A stretch of DNA of 64,000 nt, taken from positions 16,861,184-16,925,183 of the forward strand of contig OZ020303.1 in the NCBI GenBank assembly GCA_963971305.1. The letters run 5' to 3'. Each line of letters opens with the position of its first letter. Position 1 is the stretch's first letter. Origin of the DNA: Arcuatula senhousia. Lineage: Eukaryota > Mollusca > Bivalvia > Mytilida > Mytilidae. Both the position numbers and the translations under genes were made by a program. The notes under the pieces were generated by a model that was given only the letters and a program-made list of their open reading frames with translations, had not been told where the DNA came from and did not search any database. This document shows positions 1-16,000 of the stretch, piece by piece.

Positions 1-880
1 TATAGAAACATTGGCCTAGTCTGACAAAGGATAATTTTGCTGTATACCAAATATCAAGTGGCTGTGATAAGTAGTTGCTGAGAAAACCGTTACGAAAATT
101 TCTTGCCTGCCACCTACCCGACCCACATTCACCATTTTCTTACCTGCATAATTGTGGTATGGATAGACAATGGAAAAACTTTAGGGGTCTGACATCCTTG
201 ACACAAGACCTAACAAGGGATTACAGTAAGGCATGCTAAGGATACCCCACCCTACCATTTGGAAAACAGGAAGTAGATGCTGGACTGGCTTGTAAAGAGG
301 AGGCATGTTATAACTCAACATTCTAAAACTGTGTACAAAATTTGAAATAAATCCCTTTAGTAGAAGCCGAGTAATCTGTTATGAAAAATTGAATATTTAT
401 AATTTAAAAAAAATTCTAAGTCTGCTTAGAAAACAGAAAGTAGATGTGCTATTGACCTGGAAATAGGATGCACAAAATAACTCATCGTGCTTAATCTATG
501 TACCAAATTTGAAATAAATCCCTTTAGTATAAGCTGAGGAATCTGTTACCCAATTTCGTAAGGGCCAGACGAACAGACAGACAAGGTAATTGCAATATAG
601 CCTCAACTCTTACAAGTGAGGTACTAGTATTATTATTATTCAAACCTTCAGGAATAAAATGGACAGAAAATTTAAACCAGAGCCTTATATTATTTCAATT
701 TGAACATGAAAAATAACAAATGGTATTCAAAGGGAGATCATTGCAAAAAGCTATTAAGGAATAAGGTTTAAATAATTTTTTTTTAAACCAAGATGCATGT
801 AACACCTAACATTGGTATTTTTTCTTATCCTCATAAATAATTTAACACATATGAAATGAACAGTATTTGGCTAAAATTAC
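1..880. other. 3' intron of Patched gene with old repeat copies
   Basis: No coding exon was recognised left of the exon at 881-1030, so the C-terminal tail and stop of the Patched-like gene are probably outside the window. The stretch 41-100 (motif ataccaaatatcaa, then a gttgctgagaaaa motif) matches repeats at 12300-12400 and 14150-14210. Two direct copies of a segment containing tttgaaataaatcccttta lie near 340 and 507, and a degenerate acgaacagacagac tail lies near 570. This is an eroded repeat of the tandem-core type described elsewhere in the window. Confidence 0.6.
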
Positions 881-1030
881 CTTAATATTATTTTTGGAAT
901 GTCCATTGGACATGTATTTCTGCATTTTCTCATCACTGCTATGGTATGGCTCTGGTCCTATCCAGCTCAAAATAACAGGCAAGTAGGCTAAGCCGTGGAA
1001 TAAACCAAAAACAACCACTGTGAAAAATAC
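881..1030 (-). CDS. Patched-like gene exon 18 (last visible)
   Basis: 150 bp, phase 0, residues 819-868. Encodes TM12 and the motif GLFHGLAYLPVILSWIGP, the conserved end of the second RND half in Patched-related proteins. Acceptor TTTAG, donor GTAATT, so at least one more exon follows to the left of the window. Confidence 0.9.
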
Positions 1031-4000
1031 CTAAATGAAAATAAAATTCTTTGGAGCTTTATTGTGATTTTTGTTTTGTCATATCCTGATATATGTGTAT
1101 TAAGTTTCATGATAATACCATACTTCCTTCATGGTAATGAAACTTAAAATCTGAAGATAACCTGACTAAAACAGACTAACAAATAGATCGATCTGACTCC
1201 TATACTTTTGTAGAAGGGACATAAAAAAGGCAAGTGTGTTATATCTTTACCAATGTGAACAAAATTACACGCTAAATATTTTGAATTTTGGTACGGTCTG
1301 CTTGTAAGTTGAAGATAAATATCCTTTTTAATGTTTTTACAAACTACATAGAGTAATAAAAGCAGAACAGAATTCAAACATAAGTTTTTAAATTTTGTCT
1401 TTGAAGTTGATGTTGTGCAGCATGAAAGTGCTTCAGCAAGATTGCTATTTACTTGTTGGCTCAGTACAATCAAAGGTTTATGCAATAAGACCAAAGCAAA
1501 TTAAGTTTGTTGCTGCTTATAGCAATTTTTTTTTCTTGAGCTTTGTTGTGTCAGCGTTTAACAAATGTAAATTGGTACTAAAATAAGATTTTTGCAGTCA
1601 TCAGTGGAAAGTCTTACACACCAAGCTTTAAAAGCTTATGACTGTACAGTGTGTAATAGAACAACCAGCTATTTGAACAAAAACAAAACTTACCCTGAAA
1701 AACAATGAAAATCCATAACTGTTGCTCCTAGACAGAAGTAGAAAGGCCAGGAATGTACTGAAACCACCACTAAACACAGCTGGACCTATAGCTGATAAGG
1801 CTTGAACAGGACGCTCTGTGTCAAATAAATGGGAATCAACATTAATGTACATTTAAGATGGGAGGAAATGTAAAGATATTTATAAAACATGGCATTTTGA
1901 GGGTCTGATAGATGCAGGAATCATCCTGTTTGTTCACATATGTTGTCTGCATGTGCAACTTCTCCTAAACCATTTGTTTAGGTTTTTTTAATGCAACTGT
2001 AATAACACAAGATGAGTATAATATTGACTGCTCTTGAATATCTTAATGATATATACCTAGAGGTCACGGATATTGTTTTTTTTTCTGTATATGAATTAAA
2101 AAAATTTGGTCGGAAATTAAGAAAGATGTACTGTGGTTTCATTATTATTTGTTGGGTATCAATTTTCGTGGTTTTCGTGGATGGTTTTGATCCACAAAAT
2201 TCGATATAACACGAAAAGGAAATTGATCTGTATGATGCATACTTCAGAACCACGAATTTAAGAATCCACGAACCTATTAATTTTCACGAAAATTGGTACC
2301 CACGAAAATAAATGAATCCACAGTATAGAAAAAACACATCTTCAACATCATCTCTTGTACTTTGATGGTTGGTATATAAAACACAACTTACATAGGCAAA
2401 TGCATATCATCTGACGCAAATTAAATTGGCGTTTCTAACTGCTTACGTTTGACACACGTTAAAAATTAATCCTGGCAATATTTTTATTTTATAATAAAAC
2501 ACACTAAATAAATAACTCGCTTATTTCATACATTAAAGGAAACTATATGTCTGAGGCATGGTAAACGTATGTTTGAAGCACGCTTAAAAAACATACATAT
2601 GTCAGTTGTCTAAATTTTGCCCGTGGTATGATATCCAAACTATGACAAAAAAACATCATTATGATAATAGCATACCTTGGAAAATTTATGATGTGTTGAT
2701 GTAAAATAAAGGATATGTTACAGACTTCGTTTTTAAAATAATTTAAAATGGGAAACAAAACATGACCAATATTTGAAAATTGCAACAGAATCTAAATAAA
2801 ATTGTAATTGCGTTCCACTTTTCAATTTTTATCATAACATAGTTTTTAGCATATTTTCCTTAACTCTATATCAGAAAGAAATAGTCTAGAGCTACACCAC
2901 AAATATTATTTCAAGGTTGTTACTATTTGCTTTTCATGAAGTGATTATAGGTGAAATAGGTAAAGGGAGACAAAATGAATTGCATCATAACTCTAAGCTC
3001 AATATAACTTAGTCTTATTATCCAGACACAAAGTGAGCAAAATTCGAAGCATTTTTTCAAATAGACAATTATAATATACAACAATTTCCCAAGATTTATA
3101 TGCAATAGGGTATCTTATGAACAGACACACTGATTGAAAAGGAATTTTTTTATATAATATCAAACACCTTCTCTAAACAAATTTAAATGCATCAGAGGTT
3201 TGGAGTGATTGTTATATTGTGAGACTTAGTTTCTGTTTACCATTTTGATCTCCTACAACTGTCATATATGTATGGCCAACATGTGCCGAGTAATCAACAG
3301 CTAATCCAATAGAAAGGGTCAATAAAATACTACTGGCAGTGTCTATTGTTACATCCCAGAAGTATAAAGTCCCTGCTACGTCAATCTGTAGAGAAAAACT
3401 TCAGAAGTCACATGAAACATACAACTGTAAGATTCTACTTGTAGCTAAACTCTATAATATTCTTTTTAACTTTGACTTTCATTAACTTTTGAACATTTTT
3501 GATGAGGAAGAAACACCAATTTTGCCTTAGCTGTTTGAAATTGTTTACCTGAAAAACATGTTGCATTTTTGGGGGGTAATGGTTTAGTTCTGTATACATG
3601 TAAATACATTTTAAGAGAAATAACTTTAGATTAAGTCATTATACAGATCAAAACCTAATGTCCATACTTACCAGTGTAAATATTACACATGTGAAGACAA
3701 TAATACTGGTCTTCAGATTAGCTATCAATAGCAATGTAACAACAAATACACACACGGCTGCTAATGCTAAGTTCCTGTATAATTCTCGTTGTAGAATCTA
3801 AAATGAAAACATCTAACAAATTTGAATTGTGAAATAAATTTGCTCAAAATTAAAAAGTTTGTCATAGGAAGTTAACTAAGTTCATCATGCTGAAGTTTTA
3901 TTATTATTTTAAATCATACAATCATACAATATGACATGTGCACATCTTTAATGCATTTATAAATGATACCTTAAACTTAATAATGCAATGTAAGGTTGTT

Positions 4001-7000
4001 GTTTTTTTTGCAATATTGAGTTCAATATTTAACATTGCAGGAGAAGAATGGGTATATGGAAAAACAATGTACTTAACAAGACACCTAGACCTGCTTCTAC
4101 TTAATTTCTTAATAAGTAAAATGGTTATAATATACCATATTTGTCTCATATGTCAAATACTGAACAGCATAAGGAAAACATTTTCCTGCAGTGAACCCCA
4201 TATTGTCTGTGATTTCACGTATCCCTTCCATGGCCTCTATTTCTTTCTTACTATCTCCCTGATATACATGTCTAAATGGTATGTAGGTACCCTGTGGACA
4301 TTAAGCAGAAATAAACATCAACCTCACAGATAGACTACAGAATGGCTGATGAAAAATATATTATATAAAATGTAATGCATCACTTTTTCGATCAAATATA
4401 CAAACATTGTGCATACTTTGCCTTTTTTACGTTTCAAATACATTTCTATTATGACATTGCTGAAAATATGAAATTGTGAGATCAAGAGCTAATACATAAA
4501 TATTAATCTAACCAAATATTTTGTAAAACCAAGCAATGTCATAATAGCATAATCCAGAGAAGAAATTTCACAGAAACATTTTAATAGTTATTGCCCATGT
4601 GTGTGTGTGTGTGTTAGGGTTTATCACCCTTTTCAAAACAACTAGGCCATACAGGGCATTCAGTTTTAATGGTGGAGTTAACTGGAGTACCCAAAGGAAA
4701 CACTGACCTTGGACAAGTCACTGACAAACCTAATCACATACAGGGGGGGGGAATCCCTTTTTTTTGTAAATTACAAATGGGACTCAAACACCACCTGGGA
4801 GGTGATTGGCTAGTGACCAGTGTCTTAGACCACTCAGCAACCCTGGCCCATAGTACTTATTAAGAAATAATGATCGGCAAACAACCAATAATATGATGGT
4901 TACACAAAATCCTATTAACAGCTTTATATTGAGTGTTTCTACCCTATAAATGTTTCATTTTTTACACTTTGTTAGGGATTAATTTCATATCTGATTAGAG
5001 AAAGTGCAAGTATCCTCAGCAACATCAGAGCACTGGAGCCATCAAGGCTATCATCTATATTGTTATTTGACATTTACCTCTGATACATTTTGAGCACCCA
5101 CTATTGTTAACAATACATGACACTTCTTTTGTCTGCAAAACCATGGGTTGCAACCTAGTATCATATTATTTTATACTAGACTGAGTAGTAACAGTGTACC
5201 CACCTGTAGCAGTGGAGGAGTTGTGTTAGAAAATCTAACGTATTGACCGAATGCTTGTCCTATATCTGTTTCTGTGACAAACTTGTGTAATAACTGACTA
5301 AATGCAAAGTTAGAGTATGGGTATCCATCTGAAGTGTAAAGACAAGTTTTATAATTGGCTGAGGCTACAATTACATGGCTAAAGTTAAATGTAATGATCA
5401 GTAATCCTAATTTTATTTTTCATTGCTACTTTGCGATTCCTCATTGTAATTCTATCCAGTCCATTATTGTGATTATCTGTTATACCCAATAGTAAATAAA
5501 ACAATTATGGTCATGGGTATAGGCCTAAACAAATATATGATAACTGTACAATGGGACATATCTTTATGGTTAAAATTTTGCAATTTTGTTGTGAAATGTG
5601 TTGGCAAGGTTAAAATTTTGTGAAAAGTCAGATCTTTTAACATGTTTTATGGCAAATAATATGAATTGAATCAACCTTTTTGAATATATTGATAAAATAA
5701 AATTTACCAAGATCTCACAAAAAATTCCATTCTTACAGTATACTTTTCTAGTGTTGTTACCTGTGTCTAAATAATATCTTATGTCTACTTTGTTGATGCC
5801 ATGAAACCATTGGTAAAATGGCTGAAACCAGCTGACAACTGTTCCATTCTGTATATAAGGACTGGCTATTATCTTATTAATCATGTCTTCAATCAGTTGT
5901 CTGTCCTTTTTATAACTAATATCAGCTAAAAAAACAGAAAACAAAAACATAAATATATAAAATACTAATATTAATAACATGACTATTCAGTCGATATTTC
6001 AAATATACCTTAAAATCTTTTCCCAGACACATACATGCAACTGTAAAAATGCTTTTGACCCTTACAAATTGTTTTCATTTTAAAATATAAACTGTGTAAT
6101 TGTAATACCATTAAAACAATGAAATCATATGACTCTAAAAATCAGGATCATTCTTGACACGATGGCTGCAAACACAATTAGAAGAAAATGTAAAATGAAC
6201 ACACAATAGCAGTACAACGCAATATTTTAGGCGGTTTACTACTTTTGTAAATGTAGTGCTTTTTTCAAATTAAAAGCTACAAAGATATGAAACCAAAATA
6301 TTTTCAAATAGCCAAGTAGACATGTTTGAAAAGCTACTATACATGTACCCTTGATCTAAAACAATGTAAATGGAACTATTATCAATATTATGAAATACCC
6401 ATCTGTTTAAATTCTACTTTTACACTCTAGTAAGCAATAGCATGCAGGCAACAATTAGTGAAATATGAAATATTAATGATACATTAGAAATTTAATTAAC
6501 ATGATTAAGCACTAAAAGCTCTGTTATCATCCAATAAGTGAAACTGTTAGTGTGTTGCAGTTATTAGGACTAAAACTAACAAAATATTACCACATAGTTA
6601 CAGAAAAACAGTTTTTCTTACTTCAAAAAAGTTTTAAAAACTCAAAGTAGAACATTAAAATATTGCATATTTTTCACTAAATATAAAATAAAATCATGGT
6701 TATTGTAAGGACAATGGAATTAATTTTATGAAACCAACAAACAAAATGTCTGCTCATTATCTACTGAATACAAAAGCTTCATTGGTTTTCTAATGCACCT
6801 TTGATAAAGGCTAGTTAATGGAAAGTATTTCTACAAGAGCAGTGTGGGGGGTCCCCTGCCTTACATAAATTGGTGTGACCTTGACCTTTGACATATCAAC
6901 TAAAAACCATAAGGCATCAGTAACAATATGTGTGAAAGATTTATGAAATTCTACCTAGTCATTCAATGCTATGCCCTGAAAACCAATTTAGGACAGACAA

Positions 7001-10000
7001 AAATGCTGAATTCTATATTTCCCGCAAAAGGTGGGGGACCAAAAAAATTAACGCATCCAGATATACTTTTGAAATAACTTTTCAACTTTTGAAGGGTGTG
7101 ACTAGAGCTTTACAGTCATACAACAAATCTTATACATGTCTCTTACCCCTTATGGAAAAAATATTAAACAAGTATGGGCATAACCTTTCAAACAGCATTA
7201 TGTTATTTCAAAGACTGTAAACAACATTGAATAGAAAACATGAAGAGCCAAATGGTCAAACTGACAAAACTAAAGTAGGGCTTATTGCTGTAAATACCTA
7301 AACAAATATCCATCCAAGTTCTCTAGAAAATAAAAGTGTTAATAAAAACCATGTTACCTCTAAAAATCTGTTGTGAAGAAAACATGCTGAACTGATTAAC
7401 ATAAAGCCAAATAATCCTAATTTGTGTAAATTCATATAAGGAAATCTTCCATATTCTTTAAATTTCAATAAAATAGGCTATGAATGTCTTATGGTAAATA
7501 CTTTTTGGTAGCTATGGGCCCCCAAGATGAAATTTGAAGAACATGTGGCTACCCATGATTAATAGTTATAGATATATTTTGCTTTGCTCAAAGATCAATT
7601 ATTATTATACTATGTGAGTTCAGATTATATTTAGTATTCATTGAAATTTAAAGATTAAATAGATTAGGCAGATTTCCATATGAAAAAAATAAATCAAGAA
7701 CCAAGTGTTTTGTGCTCCATTCTTAGACATACCTAGTAAACCCACAGTGTGGTTTATACCATCTAAAACAGTTGTTTACATACACTTAAAGCATTACACA
7801 AGAATGAACAAAGGAATAATAAAACAATATACAATATAAAACCTGCCATAACTCAACCCTTTTGGGACTGAGGAATTTGTTTTGTATAAGCCAAACAAAT
7901 ATATTTAGCCTCTCAGGTCCCTGCCTCATCTGTTCTGAGACAACCTCATTGTCCATTTTCATTACTTTTTCATAAAATGAAAACAAAAAACCACCTGCCT
8001 CAATAAGTTTTTAATGTTTACAATGTAGAAAGTTGCCTCATATACATTTTTGACCAATAAGAAATAAAGTAGAAGCCTCTCTCCCTCATCTGTTATATAA
8101 AACATGGCCTGAGATACTAACAAGAAAAAGTGCCACACCTTTATAATTACTGAACAGCAAGTTTATCTATCAATTACGAAGCTCACCTCGTTACCTATTA
8201 TTGTCACTAAGTGGGAATTGACTTGAATTTTTCAAAATTTTAAGCACTCATTCATGCAGAAAGAGAAGGTCACAGCCAGCATCTAAACCATATGTCTTGC
8301 TAATCACACCTAGATGCACCTACCATATCACTTTGGTTGAAGTGGTACTTGCCTGTTAGCAGGAATGAACCTTAATCATTCTTCTGTAAGAGGTCATTCA
8401 TGAGAAAAATATAGGTTAAATCAAGCATCCGAAGCATGCATTGTGCTTAGCATCACTAGGTGCACCTTCCATACCAATATGGTTGGTGTGGCACTTGTCA
8501 GTAAGCGGGACTTTGGAAATATGAGGATTTGGGATAGACGGTAAAATGGACGGATGGACAGACGGACGAATGGACCCGAACAGTATATGCCCCTCGACTT
8601 TCATAGGCGGGATATAAAAATCAATTTTTTATGACCATAGACAGATGTTTTAAAACACATAGAAATATAAAGAAGGGGCTGTAAATACATTTATTCAGGA
8701 TTTTCCGTACTGGTAAATGAGAATGTCAACTTTTTTGCTCATATTCAAATTGCAAGCAATTTCTTTAAATGATTTTTCATTTTTAAATTATCTTAAAGAA
8801 AAGACTTGATGAAAATAAATGAACAAATTATGATTATTCTAAAATTGACTTTTCACCCATGATTTTATATTGATAGTTACAGTATACACACAAATCTTTC
8901 TTTAAAATGGTCTAGTCCACTAGAGTTCAAGATGGTAAATTACTTTTTTTAATGAGTTAGCTATCACAACTAACAAAACAAATCAAATGTTCTAAAAAAT
9001 TTGAATTGTGTATTACATTGATAGAGACTTTAACATGTTAAGGAAACAGCCACAAAAGCATTAAGATAATTAAAATGAATTAAATAAATTTAATTAATAA
9101 AGCTTTCATATTACATTTAAAACAAATTTAAGTTTTTATTACAAGTAAAATTGACTTATTTATCACTCTTTTTAACAAACATTAGTTACATATGGCAGTC
9201 AGCCTTATTGACAAAGGAATCAATAGTGAAACCTCAATCTTGGACAGGTAATATAACTGATTAGACTAATTTATACAAGTGAGCAAGCCAGTTTTCTAAA
9301 GTACAATCTGGGATATGAACTTATAATGCAAAATAAGAAACTAGTAATCAATATAGGGTAGTACATGTATTTGTAAACCACTCAGCCATTCAGACCCCTT
9401 AAAAATATTAAACTTCTTTTTCTCCATACCATTTTAAAATCATTTATATGTAATGTATTTCACTGATAAGACTTACAACAGTAGACTGCAGCATCAATCC
9501 CATGGTAGGGGAAATATTCTTCTCTAGCTTTGGCATATTGATGAGCATAGGAGTCGGAGGGAATGTACATTGTCAAATCAAAGTCTTGTTTCAGCTGTAT
9601 AAACCCATACAGATTAACTGCAACAAATGCTGCTGTTATTACCATTATAATGACCTGAAAAGAAAAATCAATCCAAAAGCTGGAGATTAATAGATTTATA
9701 CAGATTCAAATATGAATGGTATAATATAAAATGCCTCTCCAAAACAATATTTAAGCTTTGTTTCAACTGGCCCTGGCCTCCTTTACTAAAATACTTTTCA
9801 TCTATAATACTTGTATTACCCCAAAATATCATATTTCTAATTAGACGATTTAGCAAAATGAGTTGTACAATGCCTTGAGAGCTTTTTATGACAGTGTTTT
9901 AAAGCAAATATTATGATTACATAAGTAATGGTCTTTTACTTAACATTCATACTTTTTTGTATGTACAATCTTTTTAGCTTAGTCTAACCTTAACTGGGGG

Positions 10001-13000
10001 CTTCATAATAAAAGGTCCATAATAACGTCTAAAGAAGATTTGTCCAAGGTCTTTCTGACTGCATTCATTGATCTGGTAGTCTTTGTGTTGATAGCAGCAA
10101 ATAATGGCATTCCTTTTGGCTTCCACTCGCCTCTGATCAAGAGTAAAACAAGCCACAAAAAATGTGGTCTGTAATAGGAATAGTGCAAAGATTCCAAGGG
10201 CTGCATAGATACAGAATCCACTTAATCCAGGTATCACCTAAAATACAAAAAAATATTTCATTATGATTAAATCATAGAATTACCGGTAGACATTTTTAAA
10301 AATAGATCTCTGTATTCAAAAAATTTCTCTCCAGAATATTTTAATTCTAAACCTAGTCCTTGTATGCAATTCTTATTTTCCTAGTTGTTAAAAAAAAACA
10401 TTTCATATTTTTAATATTAACAAAGACTAAAGCAAAGTTATCATAAGTTAAAAAACAATGCATTGGAAATGGAAAACTGGCTTCAAAATCTATTACACAA
10501 AGGATATGAATTGAATATTTTGGTTAAATCTTTAAATTAAGTGTTTTTGGCAGAAATATTGATAACTTGATACTTACTTTGCAATTTCCATAAGCTTTTT
10601 AGATAATTATCATTTATAAGCATTATAGTGATCAGTATGTCAGTTTTGTGTGATGAAACTCTACTAAATCAATAATTGTTCAAAGTGTTGTCGAATTTAA
10701 AATTGATATGTTTGATATTGTTGACATTACTTGATTGATGATTCTCGGCTAGCTGTCAGCAACATGAGTAACAGCCAGTGTTCTATAGAGAGTTCCTCTA
10801 CCGTCCGTTTGTTTGTTCTTGTAGTCTTTTGTCTAAGGATTCTCTAGTGGAATTGAACTTTGATGGACTTGATTTTTATTGTGTGTTATTTTTGTGCTTT
10901 GTCTGAGAATATTGATAGGGGGAAGGTTGGGCCAAAAAAACTAGTTTAACCATGCCACATATTATACATGTGCCTGTCTTAAGTAAGGAATCTTTGACAA
11001 AGCTTTACTTTGTAGTTGCATTCTGTTCCTTGTTTAAGAAGGGGGTCTATCTGTGACTATTTCAGGACTGGATTTGAATTATTTGCATTTTATTTAGACA
11101 ATGGGTCAATTGCAGAACGGCAAGCAACGCCTACTGGCCTCGTTAAAGGCTGCTGGTGGTTGTCCATTGTGGTTTTTCTAAATTGTCGCTTGTTACGTGA
11201 GCTGTGTTGTGTACACTTATTCTACATCTCATTATTTTCTATAAAATTTTTGCAGGGTTCCACCAAATGCCTTAATACGGATATCGTTTTGATATGGGTA
11301 ACAAAAAACAATGTAATTGATCACATCTTACTGTTGAAGCTCCTACTGCAAATGCAACAACATCAGTAACTGATGTCACCGTCACTGATACCCCTGCATG
11401 TTTCAAGGTCAAGGCCATTCTCTGAACCAGGGGTAGCTTCTTCTCCAGAAAGGTCAAATTTTTCCAGGCCTCCACAATAACAAACATATCATCCACTCCA
11501 ATGCCTAGAAATAAGACACAGATGACATATGATGTATATGGGTACAAAGTTTCATGATTATACCATACTTCTCTTAAAGAAAAGTATTAAGTTAAACCTA
11601 TAGATAAACCTAAGAAAATCACCCTTCTTTTTCTGTGATCAATAAACCACGAAGTTGATGAGACAGGTAAAGCGTTATGATGATATTTGTTAGTTCATAC
11701 CCTGACGTATTTGTATATAAATTTTCATAATGTAATACCATAATTTCTTCATGGTAGAGTAACTTAGACCTGTAATTAAACCTGATTTGGGATGGATGAA
11801 CAGACCTGAACACAATATGCCCCTCTATTTTCTTAGATGGAGCATACATATAGTATTAAAAAATTTCGCTAGTTATAGTAGCTTAATTGATAAGAAAATG
11901 AGTCCTTCACTGATAATGAAAAAAAAAAAAAAACTAATGTCATCATCCCCATTCCCAGTTTGTTAATCTTAATTCTAGTATACATACCAAGAAGTAGAAA
12001 AGGCATGAGAGCATGAACTGGTCCATATATAACACCAAATATCATGGCAAGTCCATAGGCAAATATAATAGCCAGTCCAACAACCAGCAGTCCAGCAAGA
12101 GACAGGTACAACTATAAATATAGAATAAAATAGAATAAATGAAAGAATCTTAATGACCACACTCACAAACCCCACATTTCCACATTATGGACAGATATTA
12201 CCTATTCAAAGTTTGGAATAAAAAAAGTCAGAGTTGTTGTCTTTCCAAGTCAGCCTGTTAAACAGGAAGTACATGATAGACAAACCTGAAAGCGTATCCC
12301 TTCATATGGAACTCCTACCTGAAGCTGCATACCAAATATCAAAAGCCTACGATTAATAGTTGCTGAGAAATCTTTTACGAAAATTTTTGACCCTGAAAAT
12401 TTAATGAAAAAAGTGAAAATCTGGGTTTAACAGGAAGTAGATGCTCGACAGACCTAAAAACCTATCCCACCATATGGGACCCCTACCTGAAGCTACATAC
12501 CAAATATCAAAAGCTTTAAGACTAATAGTTGCTGGGAAATCTCTTATGAAAGTTTTCGACCCTGAAAATTTTGTGAAAGAAGTCTTAGACGGCTCGTATA
12601 TGAGGAAGTAGATGATGGACAGACCTGAAAACAAATCCAACAATATGGGACCCCTACCTGAAGCTACATACCAAATACCAAAAGCTTATGATTAATAATA
12701 GCTGAGAAGTCTGTTACAAAAATCTTGATCAAGGACAGACTGATTGACACACAGACCAGTCAAAAACATTACTGTAAGCGTGGAAATTTTTGCAGGGTGT
12801 TAATATCCCATTTTGGTAAAGTGAACCTTTTGTGGATATTTCGTGATCGCAAATTAAGCAAAAATTACCCCCACATGAAAATTTCCAGGTTTACAGTATA
12901 TCCTTTGCAACCTTGTTGTGTGGGGTATAAAAAAATTGTCTTAGGTTCTCTCTTGTTTGACTGAACATTTATTTGTTTGATATTTACTATGTGTTATATT

Positions 13001-16000
13001 TGTGCTTTGTTAGAAATGATCTATTTGTAGAAGCACAAAAAAAAATAATTTAACCCTGCCAAATTTTATATATTCTTGTCCTAATTGAGAAATTTGAGCC
13101 TATGCTTGTACCTGTTGTCTTTATGTTAGTTGTTCTATGCCAAAAAGGGTTGTTTTTTTCTATGAGAGTTTTAGAATTGGGTTTGAATCTTATGTATTAT
13201 ACAGATATATCATCTTTGATCTAGAGTAGATTGTAGGTATTAGTCAGCCCTGCTCTTTAAAATCAATAAATAATCAAAACACAGGATTAAAAGAAGCACA
13301 AAACAATACTTCACCACAAATACCCTGCTGGTCAACAGGTAAAGTACTGTTGACCTCTTAAGTACATTTGTACTGAACAGTGATAAGTAACATTAAACCC
13401 CTATATTAACTTTTGTAATAAATGATGAAGCAAATATTATACTTTGTATTAAATCCATGACATGATTATGACAAAGATTAATATTATACATCACAGAGAG
13501 AGATTTAATTAATCCATGTGACTTGAGAATCTGATCAATTTCTATCATGTAAAAGTCATATAAGATGATTGTACTTTTATACAATGACTTGCGCATTTTG
13601 TATCATGATTAACACATTTTCAATTATTGCTCTATTATCAGGTAAAATTAAGATTCAAAGGAATATATAGGTTTGGCACAATCAATCCTACTTCTACTGA
13701 AATGCCAGTATCAAGTCAGAACCACAACAGCTTTAGTTTTGCTGAATATAATTATAAATATCTACTTTTGTTTTCTCTTCTTCAACATTTGAGATTGATT
13801 ATCAAAGTATCAAAGTCTATTGCCACCTTTCTTTGAATATGAAATATTACACCTGCAATTAATAATGCTCACCTTTTGTTCTATGAGATTAAATCTTCCC
13901 AGTGTCAGAATAACATAAATAAAGACAATAGTAAACCCTGCTGATAATAGCTTGGTGTCACTGTTCACAGCACCATAACCCTCATCATCGAAACTAAAAA
14001 ATACAGGAAAATATATAAATGTAACCCTTATCATCAAAACTGAAAAACAAAAAAAAATCTGTCAAAGTAAAAAATGGTCAGATTTTGTTCAACAAGAAGT
14101 AGGTGAGCAACAGACCTGAAATCCATTCCCACAGTATGGAACCTCACGCTGATGCTGTATATCAAATATCAAGAGGCTGTGATAAGAAGTTGCTGAGAAA
14201 ACCTGACATACAACATTCCCCATTTTATAACCCTGATTTTTTACACTGTGAAATCAATCCACAAACTAAATATGTGAGTGAGCTCAATGAGGATACCCTT
14301 GTCTCATGCAATCTCCATCCGATGTTCTTTCTTCATGTAAATAATCTTATCAAAATCCACTAAGCAGTTTTGGAGGGCCATGCTTACAGGACATGGTGAC
14401 AGATGACAGACAGAGATCAGAAGATTCCTAAATAGCCCAAAACTTTGTTAACAAAATTATGCTGTTATGGGCTAAATATTCTACTTTTAGCTATATTTAT
14501 GCCAAGAATTCTTAAATCACATCTTACACTACATGATTTATATGCTTTTATAGAACTTTCTTTTTTCTGCTGTTAAAGATAAAACTTATTTTACACATAT
14601 GTAACAGTATCAAAACATGGTTTTAGTAAAATAAGATTGAAGCTATCATCCTTAAACTTTATTTTCCTCTCCTACTGACCTTCTTGTAGTATAGATGTAA
14701 ATCTGTCTTACATCTTTATGACCCTTTTGTGCCATCTTTACCATCTCCAGCTCCCATTGCATAGCCTCTGGCCTCCACTGAAGAAAGAAAACAAGATTTT
14801 CATGTATATAATATGCTTTAGATTTTAAATATCTAAAAAAATGTTGTTGTTTTTTAACCTTATAAAAAAATTCCCCATTGAAAAGACAGATGAACTAGAA
14901 TCAGCTATTTTTTCAATAATGCCCCGTTTCTAATTTAACTGTACTCCAGGTGAAATGAATCAATACAGGGCAGAAATTCAATGGACCTTTGCCCAGGGAA
15001 ATATATATCAAATGAACTTTTAGCCACAAAGCTATTTTACAAGGTAATAAAACAGTTATTTATAATGCATATTTCAGGGCAATAGTCCTGGAAATTTGGC
15101 CCTTGGTGTCAGAAACCTCCTTGTGTTCTATTCCCGTCAGCTGTCAGCTGTTGGTATTGGGCATAAATGAGGTTTCTTCCCCCTCAGCAAAACATTCTGT
15201 AATGCTGCCAGTGCCTTCATACATAACTGTATTTTCATAAACATTCTTAAAATTATAAAAATGCCTTTAAAGTGTAAAAACAAGCAAAGGGGTAGGAGCT
15301 TTTAGGTCCTTTTTTGGCCTCATATTGGTTGACAAAATACATTTGGAGAACAAATCAAATTACTATTGTAATTTAATTATGTTATGCATGGTTGTTCTGA
15401 AACAAGCTGTTATACAAATTTTGTCATTGACGTGACATCACAATTATTTGTTTAATCACATATTTAAGAAAAAATTAAAAAACTGCCAAAATTTTCAAAT
15501 TTCAGATAAGTTTTTCAAAAAATTAAATACCTCCGCATGCCTCCACCAAAATGATTTTTCACATACTGAAATATAGTGTCCTTTTAAATATTTTTGATAC
15601 GTTTTATTTTGGTGGAGATCTGGGTATGCATTCAAATTTTGCAAATACCATTTGACAAGGTGACATCTTTGACCATTTTTGACAAAATTTGCAAAATCAT
15701 CCTACTTTAAGTACATAAATAAAGACTCTTAACTCACAAGGCAATAATTGCCAAATATCTGGTTTGAATCATTTTAAGAGTGCAAATTAAACATAGTTCA
15801 TTAAAATAAAAGACACTGAAATTTTGCGGCCAAAATAAGGTCTTAGAGCCCCTACCCCTTTCCAATAATTGATCTTTGACCTAAGAGCATTTACAAAACT
15901 AATTTGAGAGGTTTATGTTGCTGATTAGATGCTTATGTTTTTACATTGTTCCATATTTATCCTCACACAATATTGAACTCATCAAATCGTTTTCATTAAG

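Noticed and set aside
3938..4333. 131-codon plus-strand open frame
   Set aside because: It is the antisense shadow of a Patched-like exon and intron; no domain or splice support on the plus strand.
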